64,000 nucleotides of DNA from NCBI GenBank assembly GCA_028713975.1, contig JAQTNE010000003.1, positions 124,001 to 188,000 of the forward strand. Reading direction: 5' to 3'. The position numbers and the translations under genes are program-made. Source of the DNA: Sulfuricella sp. (lineage in GTDB: Bacteria > Pseudomonadota > Gammaproteobacteria > Burkholderiales > Sulfuricellaceae). This document shows positions 33,443 through 42,883 of this stretch, piece by piece. The notes under the pieces are model-generated. The model searched no databases, had not been told where the DNA came from, and saw only the letters and a list, made by a program, of their open reading frames with translations. How positions within the stretch are numbered: position 1 is the stretch's first letter; every line of letters starts with the position of its first letter.

Positions 33443-34435
33443 TTGCAGATGAAGAATTTAAGTCGTGTGGTTTATTTCAACGGGCAACTGGTACCAGAAT
33501 CCGAGGCGCGGATTTCAATTTATGACTCTGCGCTGATGTTTGGCGACATGGTGTTCGAAATGACTCGCTCTTTCAACAAGAAGCAATTCAAGTTGCGCGA
33601 GCATATAGATCGTCTTTATGCCGGGGTTAAGATCCTGCGTATTCCATTACAGATGACGCCCGAGGAGATGGAACGGGCTTGCTATGAAACGATTGAGGCT
33701 AACGACCACCTTTTTGCCGCCGATGATGAACACCGCCTGATGATTGATGTTTCCCGCGGCCTGCTCGGGATATATCAAGGAATCGAAGGGTTGCACAAAG
33801 GCCCGAATGTGATTATTGCCGACTTTCCCCTGCGTTGGACGGTTGCAAGCATGGGCAAGCTATTTGAAACTGGAATTAACGCGGTGATTACCTCGCAACG
33901 CGCCATACCGGCCGCTTTGCTTGATCCAAAGATCAAGAACAGAAGCCGGATCCATTACCTAATGGCAAATATTGAGGCATCCCAAGCCGAGGGCGACAAC
34001 AACTGGGCGTTACTGCTTGACCCAGATGGCTTCGTTGCGGAAGGAACGGGCGACAATTTTTTCATCATCAAGAACAATCAGATTATCACTCCGGAACCTC
34101 GCAATATCCTGCGTGGGATAAGCCGGGACTACATCTTCGAATTGGCGGAGCAGCTCGGGCTTATGTGTATCGAAAGAAACATCGAGACTTATGACGTAAT
34201 GATGGCCGACGAAGCTTTCATGACGGGAACGCCTTTCTGTATGCTGCCCGTCACCCAACTCAATGGCGTCGACATCGGCGATGGCAAGGTTGGGCCGCTG
34301 TTCAAGCGCCTTCTGGCCCGCTGGAGCGGAAATGTCGGCCTGGATATCGAAGCACAGATCAAGGCCTACTCGGCGGAGATGAGCGGCGCGAAGTCTTCTG
34401 CTCCCAGCCCATATCAGTTTAAGCCGTCAAAATGA
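33443..34435 (+). CDS. Class IV PLP aminotransferase (IlvE/D-amino-acid aminotransferase-like)
   Basis: VYFNGQLVPESEARISIYDSALMFGDMVFEMTR, EGTGDNFFIIKNNQIITP. Confidence 0.88.
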   Translation: MQMKNLSRVVYFNGQLVPESEARISIYDSALMFGDMVFEMTRSFNKKQFKLREHIDRLYAGVKILRIPLQMTPEEMERACYETIEANDHLFAADDEHRLMIDVSRGLLGIYQGIEGLHKGPNVIIADFPLRWTVASMGKLFETGINAVITSQRAIPAALLDPKIKNRSRIHYLMANIEASQAEGDNNWALLLDPDGFVAEGTGDNFFIIKNNQIITPEPRNILRGISRDYIFELAEQLGLMCIERNIETYDVMMADEAFMTGTPFCMLPVTQLNGVDIGDGKVGPLFKRLLARWSGNVGLDIEAQIKAYSAEMSGAKSSAPSPYQFKPSK

Positions 34436-35295
34436 GCAGTAATATCGGCTTTATGCAAGGGCGGCTCTCGCCGTTGGTCAATGGGAAAATTCAGGCTTTT
34501 CCATGCGATCACTGGCGTCAGGAGTTTCCGCTGGCGGCGAAGAACAGCCTCAAGCTCATGGAATGGACGCTCGATTACGAAGGGCTGCACCAGAATCCGC
34601 TTATGACAAGCGAAGGGCGGGCCGAGATTCGCACGCTTGGCTCAGCGTATGGCTTGGGCATTCCTTCTCTGACGGGGGATTGCTTTATGCAAATGCCCTT
34701 CTACAAGGCGCAGGGGAAACAGCGCGCCGACTTGATCAGCGACCTGATCAACGTGATAAAAGCCTCGGGCGAGATTGGCATTGTTTATGTCGTTGTGCCT
34801 CTGGTGGATAATGGCAGGATAGCTAGCGAAGAAGATGCGCGGTCTCTGATCGAGGGTTTGAATGAGGCGTTGCCAGCAATCGAAGCGGCCGGTGTGAAAA
34901 TTGTATTCGAATCGGATTTCCCCCCGGTAGAGTTGACGCGATTCATGAAAAGTTTCGATTCGGAGCATTTCGGAATCAATTACGACATTGGTAATAGCGC
35001 CGCACTGGGATACAACCCGGTTGAGGAAATTTCCGCATATGGCGCTCGAATTCTCAATGTCCACGTCAAGGATAGAGTGCTTGGGGGTACCACCGTTCCC
35101 TTGGGGCAGGGGAATGCCGATTTCCCCACCGTTTTCAGGGCGCTGGCGGATGCCGGCTATAACGGGAATTACATTTGCCAGACTGCGCGCGCTGCCGATG
35201 GCGATCACGCCGAAGCATTGCGCCGCTACCAGGCGCAAATACAGGCTTGGCTGGCCGATGCCCGTCTGCCGCTAAACAAATCTTTGCCAGCGTGA
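34432..35295 (+). CDS. Sugar phosphate isomerase/epimerase (AP-endonuclease-2-like TIM barrel)
   Basis: NIGFMQGRLSP, GINYDIGNSAALGYNP, LNVHVKDR. Confidence 0.82.
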   Translation: MSSNIGFMQGRLSPLVNGKIQAFPCDHWRQEFPLAAKNSLKLMEWTLDYEGLHQNPLMTSEGRAEIRTLGSAYGLGIPSLTGDCFMQMPFYKAQGKQRADLISDLINVIKASGEIGIVYVVVPLVDNGRIASEEDARSLIEGLNEALPAIEAAGVKIVFESDFPPVELTRFMKSFDSEHFGINYDIGNSAALGYNPVEEISAYGARILNVHVKDRVLGGTTVPLGQGNADFPTVFRALADAGYNGNYICQTARAADGDHAEALRRYQAQIQAWLADARLPLNKSLPA

Positions 35296-35305
35296 ACCAC
35301 AGTCA

Positions 35306-36064
35306 ATGAATCTGGAGCTTGCCGGCAAAACCGTCCTGATTTCAGGGTCGTCCAAAGGGATAGGCAAGGCGATAGCCGCCGCTTTTTATAAAGAAGGTTG
35401 CAACGTTGTCTTGAATGGCCGCGATGGCGGCCAACTGGAAAGCGTTTTAAATGAATTGGGTGAGCGGGCAAGCATCTTTGCTGCCGATGTCACTCAACCG
35501 GAAGATTGCGCCGCACTGGTGGCGCACGTTATCGAGCGCTGGGGGCGACTGGATATCCTGGTATGCAACGTGGGCAGTGGTTCGTCCGTGCCGCCGGGCA
35601 GCGAAACCCTTGCCGAATGGCGGCGCGTGTTCGACCTCAACCTGTTCAGCGCCACAAATATGGTGGAAGCGGCCGCTGGCGCGCTTGCCGAAACGCAAGG
35701 CAACGCGGTTTGCATCTCCTCGATTTGCGGGCAGCAGGTGATCCCCGGCGCCCCGGTGACATATTCTGCGGCGAAGGCGGCGCTCAACGCCTTTGTGCGG
35801 GGAATCGCCCGCCCCCTTGGCCGCGAAGGCGTGAGGATTAATGCGGTGGCGCCCGGCAATATTCTTTTTGAGGGTTCTGTTTGGCAACGCAAGCTTGCCG
35901 AGGGCGCGATGCTAGTCCAGCAGTTTCTGGAAAAGGACGTCCCGCTGCGCCGGCTCGGCCAGCCCGAGGAAATTGCCGGGCTTGTAGTCTTCCTCGCCTC
36001 GGCACGCGCCGGTTTTTCAACCGGCGGCGTATTCGTCACAGACGGCGGCCAAGTGGTGGGTTAG
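35306..36064 (+). CDS. SDR-family oxidoreductase
   Basis: VLISGSSKGIGKAIAAAF, CNVGSGSSVPPG, YSAAKAALNAFVRG. Confidence 0.9.
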   Translation: MNLELAGKTVLISGSSKGIGKAIAAAFYKEGCNVVLNGRDGGQLESVLNELGERASIFAADVTQPEDCAALVAHVIERWGRLDILVCNVGSGSSVPPGSETLAEWRRVFDLNLFSATNMVEAAAGALAETQGNAVCISSICGQQVIPGAPVTYSAAKAALNAFVRGIARPLGREGVRINAVAPGNILFEGSVWQRKLAEGAMLVQQFLEKDVPLRRLGQPEEIAGLVVFLASARAGFSTGGVFVTDGGQVVG

Positions 36065-36090
36065 CCCGCCTAAAGTACATAATACTCGCC

Positions 36091-37083
36091 ATGCCGCATC
36101 GTTCCAGGTTCAGACCTGCCCTGAGTTTCCTGCTTCAACTAAGCGTATCTGGCGCCCTGATCTGGATATTGCTCCAGACTACCGACATGACTGACGTGGG
36201 CAGCAAGCTCATGAAATTTTCTTTATGGTCGGTTGTTGTGGCTGTTTTGCTTATTATCCTGCTTACCGTCTTGCATGGATTGCGCTGGAAATTTATCGTC
36301 AGCGCCAGCCGCGGAAAACTGTCCGCTATCGACGCTGTCAAGATCGTGTTCCTGGGTAACTTCTGGAATCAGGTGCTTCCCTCATCGGTGGGAGGGGATG
36401 TGGTTAGAGCATGGGCTGCAAAGCGCGCCGGCCTGGATATGGGCTTGGCAATTACAACGGTTTTACTCGACAGGCTTATCGCTGTCGCATCCTTGATAAT
36501 TGGAATCGCTTTGGGGCTCCCATGGCTTGCCGGGATGATCCAGGGCGCGACAGCACGTGGGTCTATCGTGCTGTTTGTCGGGCTGAGTGTAGGCTGCCTG
36601 TTTTTTCTTTACTTCCTTCAATGTATACCCCGATCATTGCTTCGTTGGAAGGCCATGCGCTTTGTCCAGCGGATTGTCGATTCCACCCAGAGAGTTATTC
36701 GACACCGGCAGGGGAACCTTGCATTTGCGCTATCTCTCGCCATCCATGGCGGGACTGCGCTGGCAGTATTTATTCTCGCAATGGGGCTAAATATTCGTGT
36801 GGGCTTGCTGGACTGTTTGCTGCTCATGCCCCCCGTAATGCTGATAAGCATGTTGCCGATTTCCATTGCCGGATGGGGTTTGCGGGAAAGCGCCATGGTT
36901 ATCGCTCTGGCGATTGTTGGCGTGCCTGCATCGGATGCCCTTGCCATTTCGATCGTTTTTGGGGCTGTGGGCATGTTGGCGAGTTTCCCTGGAGCCGTCG
37001 TTTGGCTGCATGCCAAGAAGCTCACAGTGCCAGAACATGCGCCCTTTTTTCAGGATAAAATATTGCCGACCCAACGTAGGTAG
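36091..37083 (+). CDS. Lysylphosphatidylglycerol synthase TM-domain/flippase-like integral membrane protein (UPF0104)
   Basis: FLGNFWNQVLPSSVGGDVVRAWAAKRAG, MLPISIAGWGLRESAMV; multiple TM helices. Confidence 0.82.
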   Translation: MPHRSRFRPALSFLLQLSVSGALIWILLQTTDMTDVGSKLMKFSLWSVVVAVLLIILLTVLHGLRWKFIVSASRGKLSAIDAVKIVFLGNFWNQVLPSSVGGDVVRAWAAKRAGLDMGLAITTVLLDRLIAVASLIIGIALGLPWLAGMIQGATARGSIVLFVGLSVGCLFFLYFLQCIPRSLLRWKAMRFVQRIVDSTQRVIRHRQGNLAFALSLAIHGGTALAVFILAMGLNIRVGLLDCLLLMPPVMLISMLPISIAGWGLRESAMVIALAIVGVPASDALAISIVFGAVGMLASFPGAVVWLHAKKLTVPEHAPFFQDKILPTQRR

Positions 37084-37200
37084 GGGTCTCAATAAGTTCC
37101 TGACCGCTTCAATAGATGCCATGCCTTGGCCGACGGTTTTGGCGGGTGCAGCCTGCAAGGCAGTCGAAATCGGCTCAAATTTGATGTAGAATCGAGACAA

Positions 37201-38352
37201 ATGCGCGAAGACTATCTGCCCTTTGGAAAGCCCAACTTCTCGGACAAGGAGATCGAGGCGGTTGCTCGCGTCATGAAATCGGGATGGGTTGGCATGGGTT
37301 CCGAAACCATTGCCTTTGAGCAGGATCTGGTTGCATACGTAAATGCCCCTTATGTTGTTTCCGTCAATTCATGTACGTCGGCATTGTTCCTGTCTCTGCT
37401 GGTTTCAGGGGTGCAGGCTGGCGATGAGGTAATTTGTCCCAGCCTTACCTGGTGCAGCACGGCAAATGCAGCCCTTTACCTGGGGGCAAAGCCCGTATTT
37501 TGCGATGTTGATGCAGATACGCTTTGTGTGACGCCTGAATCAATTTTGTCCAAACTCACGCCAAGGACCAAGGCTGTTGTTGCCGTCCACTTCGGCGGTC
37601 TGGCTATTGATGTTAAAGCCCTGCGCGCTGCGTTGCCTGACCAGGTTGTCATTATCGAGGACGCCGCCCATGCCATTGGCGCAAGGTATCCTGATGGCAG
37701 TCCTGTAGGCTCCTCCGGGAATCTGACCTGCTTCAGCTTCTATGCCAACAAAAATATCTCCACCGGGGAAGGCGGGGCCATCGCGCTGTTTGATCTCGCC
37801 AAAGCATCCCGGCTTCAGTCTCTTCGGCAACACGCATTGCCGCTTGACGCATGGAAGCGCTTTACCCATCCGAAATCGCTGTTGTTGTCCAATCAGCTCG
37901 CCGAGCTCGGTTACAAGATGAACTACACTGACCTTCAGGCCGCAATTGGCCGGGTTCAGCTATCGCGCATAGGCGAGTTCGAAAAAATCAGGCTTGCATT
38001 AGCGCAGCGCTATGTGGAGCGCCTGGAGAGCTTCAAACCCGCTATCAAGTTTCAGGCGGAGTGCGTACACCTCCACCATGCGCGCCATCTGTTTACGATT
38101 CAGCTTCCCGTGAGCGAAATGCGGTTTGACCGTGCGGAAGTGTTGCTGGCGCTGCGCGCAAAAAATATTGGGGCTTCAATTCATTATGCGCCGCTGCATC
38201 TCATGCCTCTGTATGGAGATAACGCCGAATCCGTTTCGCTTCCTGTTACCGAAAATTTGGCCAAGTGCATCATTACGCTCCCGATTGGCGCGAGTATGAG
38301 CATTTCAGATGTGGATTACGTGGTTGACGGTCTCTTGGCAGTAATCCACTGA
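37201..38352 (+). CDS. DegT/DnrJ/EryC1/StrS aminotransferase
   Basis: DYLPFGKPNFSDKEIEAVARVMKSGWVGMGSET, SFYANKNISTGEGG (PLP Lys). Confidence 0.92.
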   Translation: MREDYLPFGKPNFSDKEIEAVARVMKSGWVGMGSETIAFEQDLVAYVNAPYVVSVNSCTSALFLSLLVSGVQAGDEVICPSLTWCSTANAALYLGAKPVFCDVDADTLCVTPESILSKLTPRTKAVVAVHFGGLAIDVKALRAALPDQVVIIEDAAHAIGARYPDGSPVGSSGNLTCFSFYANKNISTGEGGAIALFDLAKASRLQSLRQHALPLDAWKRFTHPKSLLLSNQLAELGYKMNYTDLQAAIGRVQLSRIGEFEKIRLALAQRYVERLESFKPAIKFQAECVHLHHARHLFTIQLPVSEMRFDRAEVLLALRAKNIGASIHYAPLHLMPLYGDNAESVSLPVTENLAKCIITLPIGASMSISDVDYVVDGLLAVIH

Positions 38353-38371
38353 ATCGCGGCAAGGAGCTTTA

Positions 38372-39361
38372 ATGAGTGTGTCGAATCCTTTGAAATCTAG
38401 AAATAACGAGTATGGCTTCTATGGGCGCCTGGCTGCCGATTTTCCTTCCCAGGTTATCGTCGATGTGACCGAAGTGTGCAACCTCGCGTGCATTCACTGC
38501 CCCCATCCGGAGTTCAAGAAGTCCGAGCATTATGCCTCCCGGTATCTTGATCTTGATCTGCATCACAAGATGGTGGATGAAGTTCGTGAGCATGGTCGTG
38601 GCTCAACACAATATATTCGCTATACAAGCAGTGGCGAACCACTCGTTCACCCAAAAATTTACGACATGCTGGATTATGCGGTCAAACATTCCGGGGTATT
38701 CGTGACGCTGACCACCAACGGCTCCATCATGAAGGAGAAGCGGATCGAGAAACTGCTGACCTCGGGTTTGCACATGGTGGATATCAGTATTGATGCCATG
38801 AACCCAGAAACCTACGCCAGGATTCGTGTTAATGGTGACCTCAATGTGACGCGACAGAACGTGCTGCGATTGTTAGAGATGAAGCGCGATATTGGTGCCG
38901 AAACGCGTATCGTAGTGAGCTTTGTCGAACAGCCCCAGAATAGCGGCGAGGTGGTGGATTTCGAAAACTATTGGAAGCAGCAAGGCGCGGATTTTGTGGT
39001 GATTCGGCGGCTGCATTCGGCTGCAGGGGGAGTGGCGGGCACCGCCAATGATATGAGGGTTGGTGCAGACCGCAAGCCGTGCCTATATCCATGGGAACGG
39101 ATTATGCTGAACCCCAAGGGAGAGCTCGCTTTCTGTCCTCAGGACTGGGTGCATGGTTCGGTGTTGGGCGATTACCGCATGACGACTATCCGCGAGGTTT
39201 GGCAAGGCGATACATATAGACAATTGCGCGACGCGCATTTGGCAAACGATTTCAAGGTATTTCCGTTTTGCGGTCAATGTCCGGACTGGGCGCAGACGCG
39301 CTGGCCTGGCGAAGGGAAGAGTTATGCTGATATGGTCGCTCATTTTATTAATGATGAATAG
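38372..39361 (+). CDS. Radical SAM protein with SPASM/twitch-type C-terminus
   Basis: VTEVCNLACIHCPH; C-terminal CLYPWERIML...FCPQDW...FCGQCPDW. Confidence 0.9.
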   Translation: MSVSNPLKSRNNEYGFYGRLAADFPSQVIVDVTEVCNLACIHCPHPEFKKSEHYASRYLDLDLHHKMVDEVREHGRGSTQYIRYTSSGEPLVHPKIYDMLDYAVKHSGVFVTLTTNGSIMKEKRIEKLLTSGLHMVDISIDAMNPETYARIRVNGDLNVTRQNVLRLLEMKRDIGAETRIVVSFVEQPQNSGEVVDFENYWKQQGADFVVIRRLHSAAGGVAGTANDMRVGADRKPCLYPWERIMLNPKGELAFCPQDWVHGSVLGDYRMTTIREVWQGDTYRQLRDAHLANDFKVFPFCGQCPDWAQTRWPGEGKSYADMVAHFINDE

Positions 39362-39372
39362 GTATTAAAAAT

Positions 39373-40143
39373 ATGACAGACATTGCAGATAGACATGAGC
39401 CTGAACGGCTACAAAAAAAAGCATTGGAAAAACTATTCAGCCATACTGAACTGACTCAGTTTGAGATGTTTCGTAATTTTCCCGTGTTTACTCCGCGATA
39501 TAACATCGCGCGATTTCTTGCTCATTATGAGATTTTCAAAAAGGTGCACAAACTTCCCGGTGTGATTGTTGATCTGGGGGTTTATCGCGGCGCTTCTCTA
39601 TTCACATGGGCAAAGTTATGTGAAATATTCTGTCCTACGGATGTGCGAAAAATTGTTTATGGGTTCGATACGTTCACGGGATTTGTGGAAATTAGCAAGG
39701 AAGACGGACCGGAAAATGCATTACAGGATGTTAGACCGGGAGGGTATTTCGGCGGAGCAACTATTGAACAAGATTTGATGCTTGCCAGGGATGCTATGAA
39801 TTACGACAGACATCTTAGGCATATGGAGCGTATTGAGCTTATTAAAGGTGATGTCATTAAAACCATTCCCGAATTCACCCAAAGAAAAGGTGCCGGGTTA
39901 AGAATTGCCATACTTAATCTTGACCTTGATCTATATGAGCCGACCAAGTGCGCACTTGAGAATTTTGTTCCTTTGATGGCACCCGGCGGAATTATTATTT
40001 GTGATGAATATGCAGTGGATACCTTTGGCGGTGAAACAAAAGCTGTTGATGAGTATTTTATGGAACACTTTGGCCGTCGACCGAAACTTCAGAAATTTTC
40101 CTGGCATAGCAATCCATCGGCTTACATAAAGGTTGATTGGTGA
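39373..40143 (+). CDS. TylF/MycF-family O-methyltransferase
   Basis: GVIVDLGVYRGASLFTWAKL, YGFDTFTGF, LDLDLYEPTKCALENFVPLMAPGGIIICDEY. Confidence 0.85.
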   Translation: MTDIADRHEPERLQKKALEKLFSHTELTQFEMFRNFPVFTPRYNIARFLAHYEIFKKVHKLPGVIVDLGVYRGASLFTWAKLCEIFCPTDVRKIVYGFDTFTGFVEISKEDGPENALQDVRPGGYFGGATIEQDLMLARDAMNYDRHLRHMERIELIKGDVIKTIPEFTQRKGAGLRIAILNLDLDLYEPTKCALENFVPLMAPGGIIICDEYAVDTFGGETKAVDEYFMEHFGRRPKLQKFSWHSNPSAYIKVDW

Positions 40144-40841
40144 AGGTAGGAATTATCCAGTCCAACTACATTCCTTGGAGAGGCTATTTCGATTTTATTG
40201 CCTCAGTCGATTTATTCCTTTTTCATGATGATCTTCAGTATACGAAGGGAGATTGGCGAAACAGAAATAAAATCAAAACAAAAAATGGGTTGAAATGGAT
40301 AACTGTTCCAGTTAATTATGCTCATACTAACCAATTGATCTGTGATACAACAATTGATTATCACCAAAAATGGTGGCGTGATCATCTGAATCAGTTTAGG
40401 GAAAACTACTTTATTGCCCCTTGTTATGGGGATATTTGCGAAATTTTAGAAAAAAGCTTACCCCGAAATATACAAACCATCTCCGAGTTGAATATTTCGC
40501 TTATTAAAAATATTTGTGGTTACCTTAAAATAAATACGCCAATGTTAATGACCTCTGAATTCGAGCCGGAAGGAAGTAAATCAGAGAGGCTTGTCTCAAT
40601 TCTTAGGAAAGCAGGGGCTAGTACGTATGTTTCTGGACCAGCCGCCGATGGCTATCTTGAAAAAGAGTTATTCAAAAAATCGGGCATCTGTATTGAATAT
40701 AAAAGCTATGATTATCCAGAGTATCCTCAGCTGCACGGTGCCTTTGAGCCGAGAGTGACAGTTCTGGACGTTATTGCCAACTGTGGTGAAAAGGCTAGTC
40801 AGCTAAGCAAGAGCCTGACACCTAACAAACTGGTGGCCTGA
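40140..40841 (+). CDS. WbqC-family protein
   Basis: VGIIQSNYIPWRGYFDFIASVDLFLFHDDLQYTKGDWRNRNKIKT. Confidence 0.9.
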   Translation: MKVGIIQSNYIPWRGYFDFIASVDLFLFHDDLQYTKGDWRNRNKIKTKNGLKWITVPVNYAHTNQLICDTTIDYHQKWWRDHLNQFRENYFIAPCYGDICEILEKSLPRNIQTISELNISLIKNICGYLKINTPMLMTSEFEPEGSKSERLVSILRKAGASTYVSGPAADGYLEKELFKKSGICIEYKSYDYPEYPQLHGAFEPRVTVLDVIANCGEKASQLSKSLTPNKLVA

Positions 40842-40889
40842 GTTTCAACAGAGGGCGGTTTGATTTGCGCCTATCAATAGAGTATCCGC

Positions 40890-41849
40890 ATGCTTACTAA
40901 AATATTTTCTATTGTTGTGCCAGTCTATCAGAATGCAGGCAATTTGCCCTTTACTATGCCGACACTATTGGCCATGCAAAAGCAGTTGCCTGAATGGAAA
41001 CTGGAATTGGTTTTCGTCGATGACGGATCAACTGATGGCTCTTATAAATTGCTGGCTGAATTTGCCCTGGATAATCCTGAACAAGTTAAGGTGGTCAAAC
41101 TCACTAGGAATTTTGGGCAGAATCCGGCAATTCAAGCGGGATTACTTTATGCCACTGGTGATTGCGTTGGGATTGTTTCGGCTGATTTGCAAGAACCCTG
41201 CGAATATTTTTTGGACATGCTCAAAGAATGGAAGCTTGGCGCCAAATTTGTAATCGGCGAACGAGTTGTGCGTGAAGAAAATTGGTGGCATCGTAATATT
41301 TCGGGTTTTTATTGGAGGCTGATTCGGCGTGCTGCTTTCCCGGAACTTCCCGAAATGGGCTATGACTTCTGCCTGTTGGACAGGCAAGTCGTCGAGAATA
41401 TTAACCATATCCGTGAGAAAAATTCGCCGATATTTATCCTTTTATATTGGCTTGGATACAAACCGGTACGCTTGCCTATAATTAGAAAAAAACGTGAGGT
41501 AGGGCGCTCTCAATGGCGGCTTATTAAGAAGATTCAGCTTGCCATTGATACCCTGATAGGCTTTACTTATTTGCCTAGCCGATTGATAACACTGATGAGC
41601 TTTTCAGCTTCTTTTTTTGCCCTGGTGTATTTGTTGTTTCTTCTTTATCGATGGCACAGCACTGGAGCTGCCCCCTTGGGTTGGATGACGGTTGTCGGTC
41701 TACTGGTGTTGTTTGGCGCCTTGATTTTATTCGCTCTCGGTATTATCAGTGAATATCTACTCAGAATTCTCGATGAGAGCCGCAAACGCCCTCCCTTTGT
41801 AGTGGACGCGGTAATGGGTTCCTTGGAGGGGGGGCAGCACAGACGGTAA
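40890..41849 (+). CDS. Family 2 glycosyltransferase (DPM1/ArnC-like, two C-terminal TM)
   Basis: SIVVPVYQNAGNLP, FVDDGSTDGSYKLL, VGIVSADLQEP. Confidence 0.9.
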   Translation: MLTKIFSIVVPVYQNAGNLPFTMPTLLAMQKQLPEWKLELVFVDDGSTDGSYKLLAEFALDNPEQVKVVKLTRNFGQNPAIQAGLLYATGDCVGIVSADLQEPCEYFLDMLKEWKLGAKFVIGERVVREENWWHRNISGFYWRLIRRAAFPELPEMGYDFCLLDRQVVENINHIREKNSPIFILLYWLGYKPVRLPIIRKKREVGRSQWRLIKKIQLAIDTLIGFTYLPSRLITLMSFSASFFALVYLLFLLYRWHSTGAAPLGWMTVVGLLVLFGALILFALGIISEYLLRILDESRKRPPFVVDAVMGSLEGGQHRR

Positions 41850-42044
41850 TGGCACAAAAACATTTAACAGGTCGTAGTGGACACGCAGACTCCATTCCTT
41901 TTGCCAGGCAGTACACTATTGACCTTCCTTTTATTATTCAGCCCGGATTCGACAAGCACAAACTGTGCGTTGTAAGAGCGGCTTGCGGTTAATGCCGGGA
42001 ACTTCCGGCGAACCAGAGATCATTTATGACTAGCAAGTTTAAAT

Positions 42045-42806
42045 ATGAGGAACCCGTTGGTGGAAACTGAAGCATATAGTATTGCTGCGGATGTTGAGGA
42101 GGAGCACTGGTGGTTTTGCGGGCGCCGCGCCATCCTTCGCTCTGTACTAAATAAGCTGCTGCCCCCGAGTGATGTCCCACGTAGAATCCTCGAGGTCGGT
42201 TGCGGCAATGGCGGCAATCTCCCATTGCTTGCAGAATATGGGCAGGTTACTGCGGTGGAACTCGATGACAAGGCCAGGATGCGTGCAGCCGAACGCGGTG
42301 TGGCGCAAGTGGAAAAAGGCTGGCTGCCCGACGGGCTGCCGTTTAATGCGCCTACATTCGATTTGATTCTGGCGCTTGACGTGGTGGAGCATGTGGATGA
42401 CGATTCTGGCTCTATACGCGCGCTGCAAAAGATACTTAATCCGGGTGGAATGCTTGTCATAACGGTGCCCGCTTATCAGTGGCTATGGAGCGAGCACGAC
42501 GAACTGAACCATCACAAGCGACGCTATAGTCTTGCCCAGTGCAAGAAATTGCTTGCCGGAAACGGGCTCAATGTGCGCTATGCGACGTATTTTAATTCCT
42601 TGCTATTTCCGCTCGCCGTGTCGCACATAAAGCTCCATAAGTACTTCAGTAATGACCCTTACGGTGCCTTGCGCACCCCACCATCTTTTATCAATCAATT
42701 ATTGTTATCGGCGTTTGCTCTGGAATCCCGCCTGATACCCGGTATTTCAATGCCATGCGGCATTTCAATTCTCCTGTGCGCTACGCGCATGGATGCTGTC
42801 AAATGA
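42045..42806 (+). CDS. Class I SAM-dependent methyltransferase
   Basis: RILEVGCGNGGNLPLLAEYG, LDVVEHVDDDSGSI, LNPGGMLVITVPAYQWLWSEHDELNHHKRRY. Confidence 0.88.
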   Translation: MRNPLVETEAYSIAADVEEEHWWFCGRRAILRSVLNKLLPPSDVPRRILEVGCGNGGNLPLLAEYGQVTAVELDDKARMRAAERGVAQVEKGWLPDGLPFNAPTFDLILALDVVEHVDDDSGSIRALQKILNPGGMLVITVPAYQWLWSEHDELNHHKRRYSLAQCKKLLAGNGLNVRYATYFNSLLFPLAVSHIKLHKYFSNDPYGALRTPPSFINQLLLSAFALESRLIPGISMPCGISILLCATRMDAVK

Positions 42807-42883
42807 GCTGCATTTTAATCATACAATATTCGGTACCGCAGGGTTCTGCTTGGACGAACTGTTAATAATTTTACCTGGAAAGG

